Below are positions 1 to 7,537 of a stretch of DNA of 64,000 nucleotides, one piece after another. Location: positions 2,356,759-2,420,758 of the forward strand of contig NZ_QCZE01000001.1 in NCBI RefSeq assembly GCF_003075035.1, in the 5' to 3' direction. A program made the translations under genes and the position numbers. Below the pieces are notes generated by a model, which saw nothing but the letters and a program-made list of their open reading frames with translations, was not told the DNA's origin and searched no databases. This DNA is from Zobellella maritima. GTDB lineage: Bacteria > Pseudomonadota > Gammaproteobacteria > Enterobacterales > Aeromonadaceae. Each line of letters begins with the position of its first letter. The first letter of the stretch is position 1.

Positions 1-165
1 AAAATTAGCATCGGAAATGGGCATATTCCGGGATTCCAGTCCCTCTATCTCATGATTCAGCTTATGATATTCTCGAGCCAGCTGGGCAAAATCCGGATTG
101 TTCTGCTTGAGCTCCTGAATTTTTTCTGCATATTCGGGAAACTCGTCGGTAAGCGCATGTCTCAT
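1..165 (-). CDS. YdcH-like DUF465 small protein (C-terminus outside window)
   Basis: The first 55 codons are visible and the frame runs off the window edge, so the C-terminus is missing. The start is an ATG at 165 preceded by a GAGGAG ribosome site 7-8 bases upstream. The N-terminus contains FPEY, KQQNPDFAQL and HKLNHEIEGLE, which match the short helical-hairpin DUF465 (YdcH) family, usually 70-80 residues. Its charged amphipathic helices are consistent with a cytoplasmic coiled-coil protein. No biochemical role is established for the family, and none can be inferred from the neighbouring dusA. Confidence 0.75.
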   Translation of the reverse strand, partial: MRHALTDEFPEYAEKIQELKQNNPDFAQLAREYHKLNHEIEGLESRNMPISDANF

Positions 166-194
166 TAGCCAACTCCTCATTGACAGGGGATAAT

Positions 195-1184
195 TTAACT
201 ATAGACGAGCATTTCCTCCGGTACCTTGGCCAGCGCCGCCTCCACCACTTCTATACCGGCACCGGGCTTATGGGCGTTCTCGCTCAGGTGCCGACGCCAG
301 GCACGGGCGCCGGGCAGCCCCTGAAAAATGCCCAGGGTATGGCGGGTAATATTGCCCAGGTAACAACCCTTGCCAAGTTGCTGCTCAATATAGGGTAACA
401 GCTGACGGATCACCTCGTGCCGACTGGGCGCCACCGTTTGCGCACCGAACAGTTCCCTGTCCACCTGCGCCAACAGATAGGGGTTTTGATACACCTCCCG
501 TCCCAGCATGACACCATCAAGATGCTGCAGGTGCTCCCTGGCCTCCGTCAGGGTTTTGATGCCGCCATTAATGGCCATGGTCAATCCGGGGTAATCCGCC
601 TTGAGCCGGTATACCCGCTCATAGTCCAGCGGGGGGATTTCCCGGTTTTCCTTGGGACTCAGCCCCTTCAGCCAGGCCTTGCGTGCATGCACCACCAGGG
701 CGTCGGTACCCACCGCCAGCAAAGACTCCACCAGGGTACAGAGAAACTCGTAGCTGTCCTGCTCATCGATGCCGATGCGGGTCTTGACCGTCACCGGGAT
801 CGCCACCACCGCCTTCATGGCCGCGACACAGTCGGCGACCAGTCCCGGCTCTGCCATCAGGCAGGCACCGAACATACCGTTTTGCACCCGATCGGAGGGA
901 CAGCCGACGTTCAGGTTGATTTCGTCATAACCCCGCTGCTCGGCCATCACCGCGCATTGGGCCAGCGCCTGAGGATCACTGCCGCCGAGTTGCAGCACCA
1001 ACGGATGTTCCTGTTCGTTAAATGCCAGGTAATCCCCCTTGCCATAGAGAATGGCGCCGGTGGTCACCATCTCCGTATACAGCTGAGCATGTCGGCTCAG
1101 CAGGCGATGAAAATAGCGACAATGTTTATCCGTCCAATCGAGCATCGGAGCAACGGAGAAGCGGGCACTGGGGTACTGACTCAT
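195..1184 (-). CDS. dusA: tRNA-dihydrouridine(20/20a) synthase DusA
   Basis: A 329-residue FMN-dependent TIM-barrel enzyme that reduces uridines 20 and 20a of the tRNA D-loop with NADPH. The N-terminal [18 protein letters not shown] and the active-site segment [13 protein letters not shown] with its catalytic Cys are diagnostic of DusA rather than DusB or DusC. An upstream in-frame ATG at 1205 also exists, but a good TATAAT box ends at 1216, so transcription probably begins near 1209. That would leave only about 4 bases of leader, which favours the ATG at 1184. The gene is divergent from zur, the same pairing as in enteric bacteria. Confidence 0.95.
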   Translation of the reverse strand: MSQYPSARFSVAPMLDWTDKHCRYFHRLLSRHAQLYTEMVTTGAILYGKGDYLAFNEQEHPLVLQLGGSDPQALAQCAVMAEQRGYDEINLNVGCPSDRVQNGMFGACLMAEPGLVADCVAAMKAVVAIPVTVKTRIGIDEQDSYEFLCTLVESLLAVGTDALVVHARKAWLKGLSPKENREIPPLDYERVYRLKADYPGLTMAINGGIKTLTEAREHLQHLDGVMLGREVYQNPYLLAQVDRELFGAQTVAPSRHEVIRQLLPYIEQQLGKGCYLGNITRHTLGIFQGLPGARAWRRHLSENAHKPGAGIEVVEAALAKVPEEMLVYS

Positions 1185-1215
1185 AATTGATGACTTTTTG
1201 CTCATAAAGGCGCGC

Positions 1216-1244
1216 ATTATACCCAAGCCCACCCACAGACCCAA
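1216..1244 (-). promoter_or_regulatory. Sigma-70 promoter for dusA
   Basis: Reading the minus strand, TTGGGT (1244-1239) is followed after 17 bases by a perfect TATAAT (1221-1216). The predicted transcript begins near 1209, just inside the longest possible dusA frame, which helps set the start. No clear Zur-type dyad was recognised here. Confidence 0.6.
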
Positions 1245-1318
1245 ATCCGGATCCGTCAAAGTTATGCCGGCCTGTGCTAATATGCCGACAAACGATAACC
1301 AGGATCTCTGCCATACAT

Positions 1319-1756
1319 ATGTCTGTTCAACGACAGCTGGAACAAGCCGAACGTTTATGCCAGCAACGCAGCGTACGCTTCACCCCGACCCGGCGCCACG
1401 TATTCACCCTGCTCGCCGAGCACAAGGGGGCAGTCAGCGCCTATGAACTGCTGGACAGACTCAAGCAGCTGGAACCCAATGCCAAGCCACCAACCGTGTA
1501 TCGAGCCCTGGATTTTTTGCTGTCTCAGGGTTTTGTGCATAAGGTTGAATCACTGAACGCCTTTTTATTCTGTGATCATTTCGCCAAGCATCATCCGATG
1601 CAGCTGTTGATTTGTGACAACTGCGGCCTGGTGATCGAATTGCATGATGAGGCCATCAATCAGGCCTTTAACCAACAGGCAGAGCAACATGGCTTCGCCA
1701 TTACCAACCAGACCATAGAAGCTCACGGCCATTGTGGGCAATGCCGGAAAACATGA
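1319..1756 (+). CDS. zur: Zinc uptake regulator Zur (Fur family)
   Basis: A 145-residue Fur-family zinc-sensing repressor that normally controls high-affinity zinc uptake (znuABC). The winged helix contains [10 protein letters not shown] and the Zur-specific [20 protein letters not shown]. Metal-site residues include CDNCGL and a C-terminal CGQC, which would form the structural zinc site. The protein stops right after the second Cys pair; E. coli Zur is about 171 residues and has a further Cys/His-rich tail that is absent here. The start at the ATG at 1319 follows AGGAT 13 bases upstream; an upstream in-frame extension to 1274 lacks family similarity. Confidence 0.93.
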   Translation: MSVQRQLEQAERLCQQRSVRFTPTRRHVFTLLAEHKGAVSAYELLDRLKQLEPNAKPPTVYRALDFLLSQGFVHKVESLNAFLFCDHFAKHHPMQLLICDNCGLVIELHDEAINQAFNQQAEQHGFAITNQTIEAHGHCGQCRKT

Positions 1757-1796
1757 AGGAACGAACGGCCGGATTCAGCCGATAAGAGGGAGTCTT

Positions 1797-2003
1797 ATGG
1801 GTACTCTAATCAAATGGATATTGATCCTGGGGATCCTGTTCATGGCGCTGAGCGAAGTGGATATGAACACCTCGCTGTACAAATATGAAGAAAACCAGGT
1901 AGAAATCACCTTCCCCAGCTGGCAGGCGGAGCAGCCCTGGATACATATAAAATGGAACCCGGGCAAGGATGAATGGTTATATCAGTGGCGCCCTGAAAAC
2001 TGA
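1797..2003 (+). CDS. Small single-pass membrane protein, unrecognised
   Basis: A 68-residue protein with a strong AGAGGGAG ribosome site 5 bases before its ATG. Residues 4-18 (LIKWILILGILFMAL) form a short hydrophobic helix. The rest is a polar tail rich in Trp, Glu and Lys, ending in WLYQWRPEN. It lies 40 bases after zur on the same strand and is probably co-transcribed. In enteric bacteria the gene near zur/dusA is pspG, but this sequence does not resemble PspG: it has one membrane segment and a soluble tail rather than two hydrophobic segments. I do not recognise the family. A role in envelope stress or zinc physiology would be a guess from position only. Confidence 0.7.
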   Translation: MGTLIKWILILGILFMALSEVDMNTSLYKYEENQVEITFPSWQAEQPWIHIKWNPGKDEWLYQWRPEN

Positions 2004-2083
2004 GCCGGGTGGGATGTCGGCTCTATAGGAGATGGCCGGGCAGACAGCCCGACCCGAGCAAGCGAGTAAAGGGCCGACGCCCT

Positions 2084-2124
2084 GCCGCTAATTGGGGCGG
2101 GGACGTGCCCAGCCCCGAAGCGGC
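2084..2124. terminator. Hairpin between the small membrane gene and alr
   Basis: GCCGCT (2084-2089) pairs with AGCGGC (2119-2124), and inside it GGGGC (2094-2098) pairs with GCCCC (2112-2116). It lies between two convergent genes and could stop transcription from either side. There is no clear T-tract, so termination is only a possibility. Nothing else is seen between 2004 and 2149. Confidence 0.35.
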
Positions 2125-2149
2125 ACTCATGCTCAGTAACGGGCTCCCC

Positions 2150-3232
2150 CTAAATATATTCCAGACGGGGGCGTGCGGTCATCCGGGTCACCAGCTCGTA
2201 GGCGATGGTGCCCACATGACGGGCCACTTCTTCCGCCGCCAGGCCTTCGCCCCATAAAATCACCTCGTCACCGACTTTATCGGTGGCTTCCGGTCCCAGG
2301 TCGACGGTGGCCATATCCATCGATACCCGACCGGCCAGCGGTACCTTGCGACCATTGATCAGTACGGGGGTACCGGCTGGTGCGGTCCTGGGATAACCAT
2401 CCCCATAACCGACGGCAATCACCCCGATGCGGGTATCCCGCGGACTTACCCAGGAGCCCGCATAGCCGACCGGCTCGCCTGCCTTGTGCTCGCGCACCGC
2501 TATCAGACTGGAGGTAAAGGTCATGGCCGGACGCAGACCGAAATCCGTGCCCTGCTGATCGCCGAACGGCGTGATGCCATAGAGCATGATGCCCGGGCGT
2601 ATGTAGTCACAATGGGCCTCGGGAAAGGCCAGCACCCCTGCGGAATTACAGAGGGCCGTGGCCTTGACCCGCCCTTGGGTAAGCTGCTTGAACTCGTCTA
2701 TCTGAGCCTGGGTCACGGCATTTTGATCGGGCTCGTCGGCGCGGGCGAAATGGGTCATGGCGTTCACCGGCTGAATCACCTGCGGCAAACGGGCCAGGCG
2801 GGCGAACACACCTTCCACCTGTTCCGGGCGAAAGCCCACCCTGTGCATACCAGAATCGATCTTGACCCAGACGGTCACCGGTGCTGTCAGTGGCGTTTGT
2901 TCCAGGGTCTCCAGCTGGGCCAGATGGTGGATACAAATATGGAAATTCTGCAGCGCCGCCTGTTCCAGCTGGGCGCGATTGAAGAAGCCTTCGAGCAGCA
3001 GTATGGGGTGGCGTATACCGCCGGCACGGAGCTGTTGGGCCTCTTCAAAACGGGCCACGGCAAACATGTCCGCCTCTGGCAGGGCTGCCGCCACCGACAG
3101 GGCTCCATGTCCGTAGGCATTGGCCTTGACCACCGCAATCGCCCTGGCCTGGGGGGCCAGACGCTTAGCAACATTCAGATTATGCCTGATCGCCTCCAGG
3201 TTGATACGGGCCACCGCCCCTTTCGCATCCAT
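2150..3232 (-). CDS. alr: Alanine racemase, PLP-dependent
   Basis: A 360-residue fold-type III PLP enzyme that interconverts L- and D-alanine for peptidoglycan. The PLP-lysine segment AVVKANAYGHGA is near residue 34. The C-terminal domain carries GYGDGYPR and the catalytic-tyrosine region RVSMDMATVDLG. CDYIRPGIMLYG is also typical. AAGGAG lies 6 bases before the ATG at 3232. The gene follows dnaB by only 9 bases, the conserved dnaB-alr operon. Length and motifs are normal for the family. Confidence 0.97.
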   Translation of the reverse strand: MDAKGAVARINLEAIRHNLNVAKRLAPQARAIAVVKANAYGHGALSVAAALPEADMFAVARFEEAQQLRAGGIRHPILLLEGFFNRAQLEQAALQNFHICIHHLAQLETLEQTPLTAPVTVWVKIDSGMHRVGFRPEQVEGVFARLARLPQVIQPVNAMTHFARADEPDQNAVTQAQIDEFKQLTQGRVKATALCNSAGVLAFPEAHCDYIRPGIMLYGITPFGDQQGTDFGLRPAMTFTSSLIAVREHKAGEPVGYAGSWVSPRDTRIGVIAVGYGDGYPRTAPAGTPVLINGRKVPLAGRVSMDMATVDLGPEATDKVGDEVILWGEGLAAEEVARHVGTIAYELVTRMTARPRLEYI

Positions 3233-3241
3233 GACAGCTCC

Positions 3242-4636
3242 TTAATAATCATCATCGAAATCCGGTCCGGCATAATTGTCAAAGCGGGAATACTGCCCCT
3301 GAAATGTCAGCCGGACCTTGCCTATAGGTCCATTACGTTGCTTGCCTATGATGATTTCGGCGATGCCCTTGTCCGGGCTGTCATCGTGATAGACCTCATC
3401 ACGATAGATAAACATGATTAAATCCGCGTCCTGCTCGATAGAGCCGGATTCACGCAAATCCGAGTTGACCGGCCGTTTGTCGGCCCTCTGCTCCAGGCTC
3501 CGGTTGAGCTGGGACAAGGCCACCACGGGCACACTCAGCTCCTTGGCCAGCGCCTTGAGCGAGCGCGAGATTTCGGCTATCTCCAGGGTCCGGTTATCGG
3601 ACAGGCTGGGGACCGTCATCAATTGCAGGTAATCCACCATGATCATGCTGATCCCCCCGTGTTCCCGGGCCACACGGCGGGCCCGGGAACGCACTTCGGT
3701 CGGGGTCAGGCCGGAAGAGTCGTCTATATAGAGCTGACCCTTTTCCAGCAACATGCCCATGGTCGACGACAATCGCGCCCAGTCTTCATCATCCAGTTGC
3801 CCCGTGCGTATGCGGGTTTGATCGATACGCCCGAGGGAGGCAAGCATCCGCATAATAATCTGCTCTGATGGCATTTCCAAGGAGAAAATGAGTACTGGTT
3901 TGTCGTTTGTTAGTGCAGCATGCTCGCAAAGATTCATTGCAAAAGTCGTTTTACCCATAGAGGGGCGGGCCGCCACTATAATCAAATCCGAAGACTGGAG
4001 TCCGGCAGTTTTTTTATCCAAATCCGTGTAGCCGGAGGACACCCCGGTGATGCCCTGATGGGGGTTTTTATACAGATCTTCGATACGATCTATGGTTTTC
4101 TCCAGCAGCACCCGTAACGGTTGCGGGCCTTCATTGGCACTGGTACGGCTTTCGGCTATCTTGAAGACCTTGGTTTCAGCCAGGTCCAACAAATCCGATG
4201 AGTTCCTGCCTTGGGGGTCGAAACCCGCCTCGGCAATTTCATTGGCAACGGCGATCATCTCCCTCACCACCGCCCGCTCCCGCACTATATCTGCATAGGC
4301 GCCTATGTTGGCGGCACTGGGGGTGTTCTTGGCAATCTCTACCAGATAGGAAAAACCGCCGACCGTCTCCAGGGCTTCGTGCCGTTCCAGCTCCTCCTGC
4401 ACGGTGATCAGATCGACCGGATTATTCGCCTGGGCCAGCCTCTGCATGGCCTGAAAAATAAGCCGGTGGGGACGGCTGTAGAAATCGCTTTCGGAGACCT
4501 TCTCCGCCACCCGGTCCCAGGCATTGTTATCCAGTAACAGACCACCCAGTACCGACTGCTCCGCCTCGAAGGAATGGGGGGGCATCTTGAGCTGAGCCAC
4601 GGCCTTGTCTGTCTTGCTGGCGGTTTTCTCTGTCAT
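3242..4636 (-). CDS. dnaB: Replicative DNA helicase DnaB
   Basis: A 464-residue hexameric 5'-3' helicase of the replication fork (E. coli DnaB is 471). The N-terminal primase-interacting domain begins PPHSFEAEQSVLGGLLL. The RecA-like motor has the Walker A segment ARPSMGKTTFAMNL, the Walker B region MIMVDYLQLM and the DLRESGSIEQDADLIMF stretch containing the arginine finger. The start at the ATG at 4636 (MTEKTASK) is preferred over an in-frame upstream ATG at 4705, because family similarity begins only after it. alr follows in the same operon. Confidence 0.96.
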   Translation of the reverse strand: MTEKTASKTDKAVAQLKMPPHSFEAEQSVLGGLLLDNNAWDRVAEKVSESDFYSRPHRLIFQAMQRLAQANNPVDLITVQEELERHEALETVGGFSYLVEIAKNTPSAANIGAYADIVRERAVVREMIAVANEIAEAGFDPQGRNSSDLLDLAETKVFKIAESRTSANEGPQPLRVLLEKTIDRIEDLYKNPHQGITGVSSGYTDLDKKTAGLQSSDLIIVAARPSMGKTTFAMNLCEHAALTNDKPVLIFSLEMPSEQIIMRMLASLGRIDQTRIRTGQLDDEDWARLSSTMGMLLEKGQLYIDDSSGLTPTEVRSRARRVAREHGGISMIMVDYLQLMTVPSLSDNRTLEIAEISRSLKALAKELSVPVVALSQLNRSLEQRADKRPVNSDLRESGSIEQDADLIMFIYRDEVYHDDSPDKGIAEIIIGKQRNGPIGKVRLTFQGQYSRFDNYAGPDFDDDY

Positions 4637-4876
4637 CGGCTGTCTCTGGTGCGGGGAAAAGGCTATTATCGGGATTTTTGGGGGCGGCATAAAGCCTGGC
4701 GCCAAAAAGCCCGCCGGTTAAGGGGCAAATGGACTTCACCGGCTCCATAACACCAACGCTCGTTCAATATCTGTTTCGCTGATGGGCATTGATATCCATA
4801 TTCTTTGCTGGTGCCGAGTGTCGACGGAACATACTACCCGAAATACCGAAGTTGATTAAATAAAACCCATCCCTGG

Positions 4877-4904
4877 TTGACATAATATGTCCCTGCTTTA
4901 GGAT
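4877..4904 (+). promoter_or_regulatory. Promoter with embedded palindrome for the Tim44-domain gene
   Basis: A perfect -35 TTGACA (4877-4882) is followed after 16 bases by TAGGAT (4899-4904, four of six consensus bases). The perfect 13-base palindrome GACATAATATGTC (4879-4891) overlaps the -35 element, a position where a bound repressor would block polymerase. The rest of the 4637-4934 gap shows no gene. A divergent dnaB promoter must also lie there but was not identified with confidence. Confidence 0.5.
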
Positions 4905-4934
4905 GTTGCCTATCTGTAACACAAGGAAAATACC

Positions 4935-5777
4935 ATGCGTAAATTTCTGGCCCTGTTTACCCTGATCTTCGCGGTCAGTATCAGCACCACCTCCTTCACC
5001 GCTGAGGCCAAAAAATTCGGCAGCAGCCGTTCGGTCGGCAAGAGCTTCAAGACCGCACCCAGCCAGCCAACCAAACAAACCACTAATACCGCCAGCAACG
5101 GTCAGACTCAGCAACCGAAAAAATCCGGCCTGATGGGGGGCCTGCTCGGTGGCTTGCTGGCCGGCGGCATGCTCGCCTGGCTGCTCGGCTCCGGCGCCTT
5201 CGAAGGCTTCCAGATAATGGATTTCCTGATGATCGCCCTGGCCGCCTTCGTGATCTTCCGCATCATCAAGGCCTTGCGCCAGAGCAAGGCACCTGCTCCC
5301 AGGGCCGCCTATAACGGCCCGCAGCAGTTTGAAGCGCCTGCCGCTGCCCCACAGGCCGCCAGCGCTGGGACGGGTTTTGCCGCCAGCGACGTGCCGTTCA
5401 ACCTGCCTGCCGGTTTCGATATGCATGCCTTCCTGCAGGGAGCCCGCGACCACTACCGCACCCTGCAGCAGGCCTGGAACATCAACGATCTGGAAAAAGT
5501 CCGCGAATATGTCTCCCCCGAGCTGTTTGCCGAGCTGAGCCAGGAGCGGGCCACACTGACCGGCGAGCAGCACACCGAAGTGATGTTTGTGGATGCCGAA
5601 CTGGTTCGCGCCGATCACACCTCTTATCAGGCCCAGGTCAGCGTCAAGTTCAGCGGCCGCTATCGCGACAGCCAGGAAGCGCTTGAGCAGGATATCCACG
5701 AGATCTGGCACCTGGAGCGGGATCTCACCCAGGCCAATGCCCCCTGGCTGGTCGTCGGCCTGGAAGAAAATGCCTGA
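4935..5777 (+). CDS. Tim44-like domain membrane protein
   Basis: A 280-residue protein with a cleavable-looking signal peptide (residues 1-24, ending FTAEA-KK). A low-complexity Ser/Thr/Gln-rich linker follows. Next is a Gly/Leu-rich hydrophobic pair (about residues 67-85, LMGGLLGGLLAGGMLAWLLG, and 95-112, MDFLMIALAAFVIFRII). The C-terminal globular domain (about 150-280) has the Tim44/bL45-like pattern, with FLQGARDHYRTLQQAWNI and LSQERATL. Such proteins are predicted inner-membrane proteins of unknown function in proteobacteria. An AAGGAAA ribosome site lies 7 bases before the ATG. It is monocistronic, with its own promoter and a strong terminator. Confidence 0.85.
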   Translation: MRKFLALFTLIFAVSISTTSFTAEAKKFGSSRSVGKSFKTAPSQPTKQTTNTASNGQTQQPKKSGLMGGLLGGLLAGGMLAWLLGSGAFEGFQIMDFLMIALAAFVIFRIIKALRQSKAPAPRAAYNGPQQFEAPAAAPQAASAGTGFAASDVPFNLPAGFDMHAFLQGARDHYRTLQQAWNINDLEKVREYVSPELFAELSQERATLTGEQHTEVMFVDAELVRADHTSYQAQVSVKFSGRYRDSQEALEQDIHEIWHLERDLTQANAPWLVVGLEENA

Positions 5778-5799
5778 GCGTTTTCCAATCCAAACTGAC

Positions 5800-5824
5800 A
5801 AAGGCGCCTGCGGGCGCCTTTTCT
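5800..5824 (+). terminator. Intrinsic terminator of the Tim44-domain gene
   Basis: AAAGGCGCC, a TGCG loop and GGCGCCTTT are followed by a T-rich run (to about 5829). The same 25 bases recur in reverse orientation at 6347-6371. Confidence 0.9.
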
Positions 5825-5872
5825 TTTTCTGTATGTTTTGTCAAAAGCGACATGGAAATGAGGTTCGGAATA

Positions 5873-6317
5873 ATACCAATCACACTAAACATATGATCAT
5901 ATTTGGGCCATCGTTTCAGCGGCAACACAGCCGTCTCCCACGACACGCCGTAAACCATCCCTGGGGCACGGGAATGCCGTCCATGGCATTTCACGGTCGG
6001 GGGAGACGTTCTCTGTTGCCTCTTCAGCTACACCGAGTTGCCTGCAAGCAGTTCTAACAGGCGATGCCGGAGCATTAAGGAGAACAAAGGGAGCTACTCC
6101 ACCGACCATCACATAACAAGGATGTCATGTGCTGAGCGCAGAGGGGGCGAGCTTGTCTCGCCGTGACGAGGGGTTTCAGCCTGACCGAGTATCCAGTGAA
6201 TATTCGCAGTAGGCTGAAACCCTGAGTGTCATTCGTCTGAGCGGGTCGGCAGAGCGGGCCTTTTGTCCGACGTTTACACAGAAATGAAATAGCTCATTTG
6301 TTTAATGGGACTGGTAT
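5873..6317. mobile_element. MITE-like non-autonomous element (445 bp)
   Basis: The gene-free stretch between two convergent terminators is bounded by 26-base imperfect inverted repeats. The left end (5873-5898) begins ATACCAATCACACTAAAC. The right end (6292-6317), read on the minus strand, begins ATACCAGTCCCATTAAAC. The ends match at 21 of 26 positions. Internally there are further inverted repeats: AATGCC/GGCATT (5973-5978, 5985-5990), GGCGAG/CTCGCC (6146-6151, 6157-6162) and a perfect 12-base pair, GGGTTTCAGCCT (6171-6182) with AGGCTGAAACCC (6211-6222). No credible coding frame is present. Terminal repeats, small size and no transposase fit a MITE or decayed insertion sequence. A clear target-site duplication was not identified. 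Confidence 0.55.
6171..6222. repeat. Perfect 12-base inverted repeat inside the MITE-like element
   Basis: GGGTTTCAGCCT at 6171-6182 is the exact reverse complement of 6211-6222, with a 28-base spacer. As RNA it would form a stable hairpin. Confidence 0.8.
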
Positions 6318-6346
6318 GAGCAGTGGCTTTATCAGTAAGCGAAAAC

Positions 6347-6373
6347 AGAAAAGGCGCCCGCAGGCGCCTTTTC
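6347..6373 (-). terminator. Intrinsic terminator of oadB
   Basis: On the minus strand, an 11-base stem GAAAAGGCGCC / GGCGCCTTTTC with a TGCG loop follows the oadB stop codon by 25 bases. It shares 25 identical bases, inverted, with the terminator at 5800-5824. Confidence 0.85.
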
Positions 6374-6397
6374 TTCCAGCAAATATCAAACCCGGAC

Positions 6398-7528
6398 TTA
6401 GCCCACCAGTGCCAGCAACACACCAGCCGCTACCGCCGAGCCCAACACACCGGCCACATTGGGGCCCATGGCATGCATCAGCAGGAAGTTCTGGTTGTTG
6501 GCTTCCAGACCCATCTTGTTGACCACCCGAGCCGCCATGGGTACGGCAGACACACCGGCGGCACCGATCAGCGGGTTGACCTTGCCACCGGACAGCTTGC
6601 ACATCAGCTTGCCCATCAGCAGGCCGCCTGCGGTACCGATGGAGAACGCTACGGCGCCCAGACCCAGGATACCCAGGGTCTCCACATTCAGGAACTTGTC
6701 CGCCGACAGCTTGGAGCCCACCGCCAGACCCAGGAAGATGGTGACGATATTGATCAACTCGTTCTGGGCCGTCTTCGACAGGCGGTCCACCACCCCGGAT
6801 TCCTTCATCAGGTTACCCAGACAGAACATACCCACCAGTGGCGCGGCCGACGGCAGGAACAGTATGGTCAGGGTCAGCACCGCCAGCGGGAACAATACCT
6901 TCTCACGCTTGCTCACATGACGCAGCTGCGCCATCTGGATGGAACGCTCCTGCTCCGTGGTCAGCAGCCGCATGATCGGTGGCTGAATGATGGGCACCAG
7001 CGCCATGTAGGAGTAGGCCGCCACCGCGATGGCACCCAGCAGATCCGGAGCCAGCTTGGATGCCAGGAAGATCGCCGTCGGGCCGTCCGCCCCGCCGATG
7101 ATGGCGATGGCCGAGGCATCCGCCAGGGTGAAGTTGAAGCCAGGCAGGAAGTTCAGGGCAATGGCACCAAACAAGGTGGCAAAGATACCAAACTGCGCCG
7201 CCGCGCCCAGCAACAGGGTCTTGGGATTGGCAATCAGGGCACCGAAGTCGGTCATGGCCCCTACCCCCATGAAGATCAGCAGCGGGAATACACCCGAGCC
7301 GATACCCACTTCATAGACGTAGTACAGGATCCCACCCGGCTCGGCCATGCCCGCATTGGGAATATTGGCCAGCACGCCACCGAAACCGATGGGCAGCAAC
7401 AGCAGGGGCTCGAAGCCCCTGGCAATGGCGAGATAGATTAGCAACAGGCCGACCGCGATCATCACCAGTTGCTTCCAGTGGAAGTTGGCCAGGCCGGTTT
7501 CCAGCCACAGGGTTAGCAAAGAATCCAT
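6398..7528 (-). CDS. oadB: Oxaloacetate decarboxylase, Na+-pump beta subunit OadB
   Basis: A 376-residue polytopic inner-membrane protein that decarboxylates carboxybiotin and couples this to Na+ export. Many hydrophobic helices are visible. The conserved ion-site segment [19 protein letters not shown], with its Asp, is intact, as is [18 protein letters not shown]. An AGGAG ribosome site lies 6 bases before the ATG at 7528. It is the last gene of oadG-oadA-oadB, 9 bases after oadA, the usual order. Length matches Vibrio-type OadB. The pump would generate sodium-motive force and pyruvate from oxaloacetate, consistent with a salt-adapted organism. Confidence 0.96.
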   Translation of the reverse strand: MDSLLTLWLETGLANFHWKQLVMIAVGLLLIYLAIARGFEPLLLLPIGFGGVLANIPNAGMAEPGGILYYVYEVGIGSGVFPLLIFMGVGAMTDFGALIANPKTLLLGAAAQFGIFATLFGAIALNFLPGFNFTLADASAIAIIGGADGPTAIFLASKLAPDLLGAIAVAAYSYMALVPIIQPPIMRLLTTEQERSIQMAQLRHVSKREKVLFPLAVLTLTILFLPSAAPLVGMFCLGNLMKESGVVDRLSKTAQNELINIVTIFLGLAVGSKLSADKFLNVETLGILGLGAVAFSIGTAGGLLMGKLMCKLSGGKVNPLIGAAGVSAVPMAARVVNKMGLEANNQNFLLMHAMGPNVAGVLGSAVAAGVLLALVG

Positions 7529-7537
7529 TTTTGCTCC

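Noticed and set aside
1797-2003. Calling the gene after zur pspG from position
   Set aside because: The sequence has one membrane helix and a Trp-rich polar tail, not the PspG pattern, so the name was withheld.
5861-6112. Possible transposase remnant inside the MITE-like element
   Set aside because: No frame in either direction shows recognisable transposase sequence, so only a non-autonomous element is proposed.
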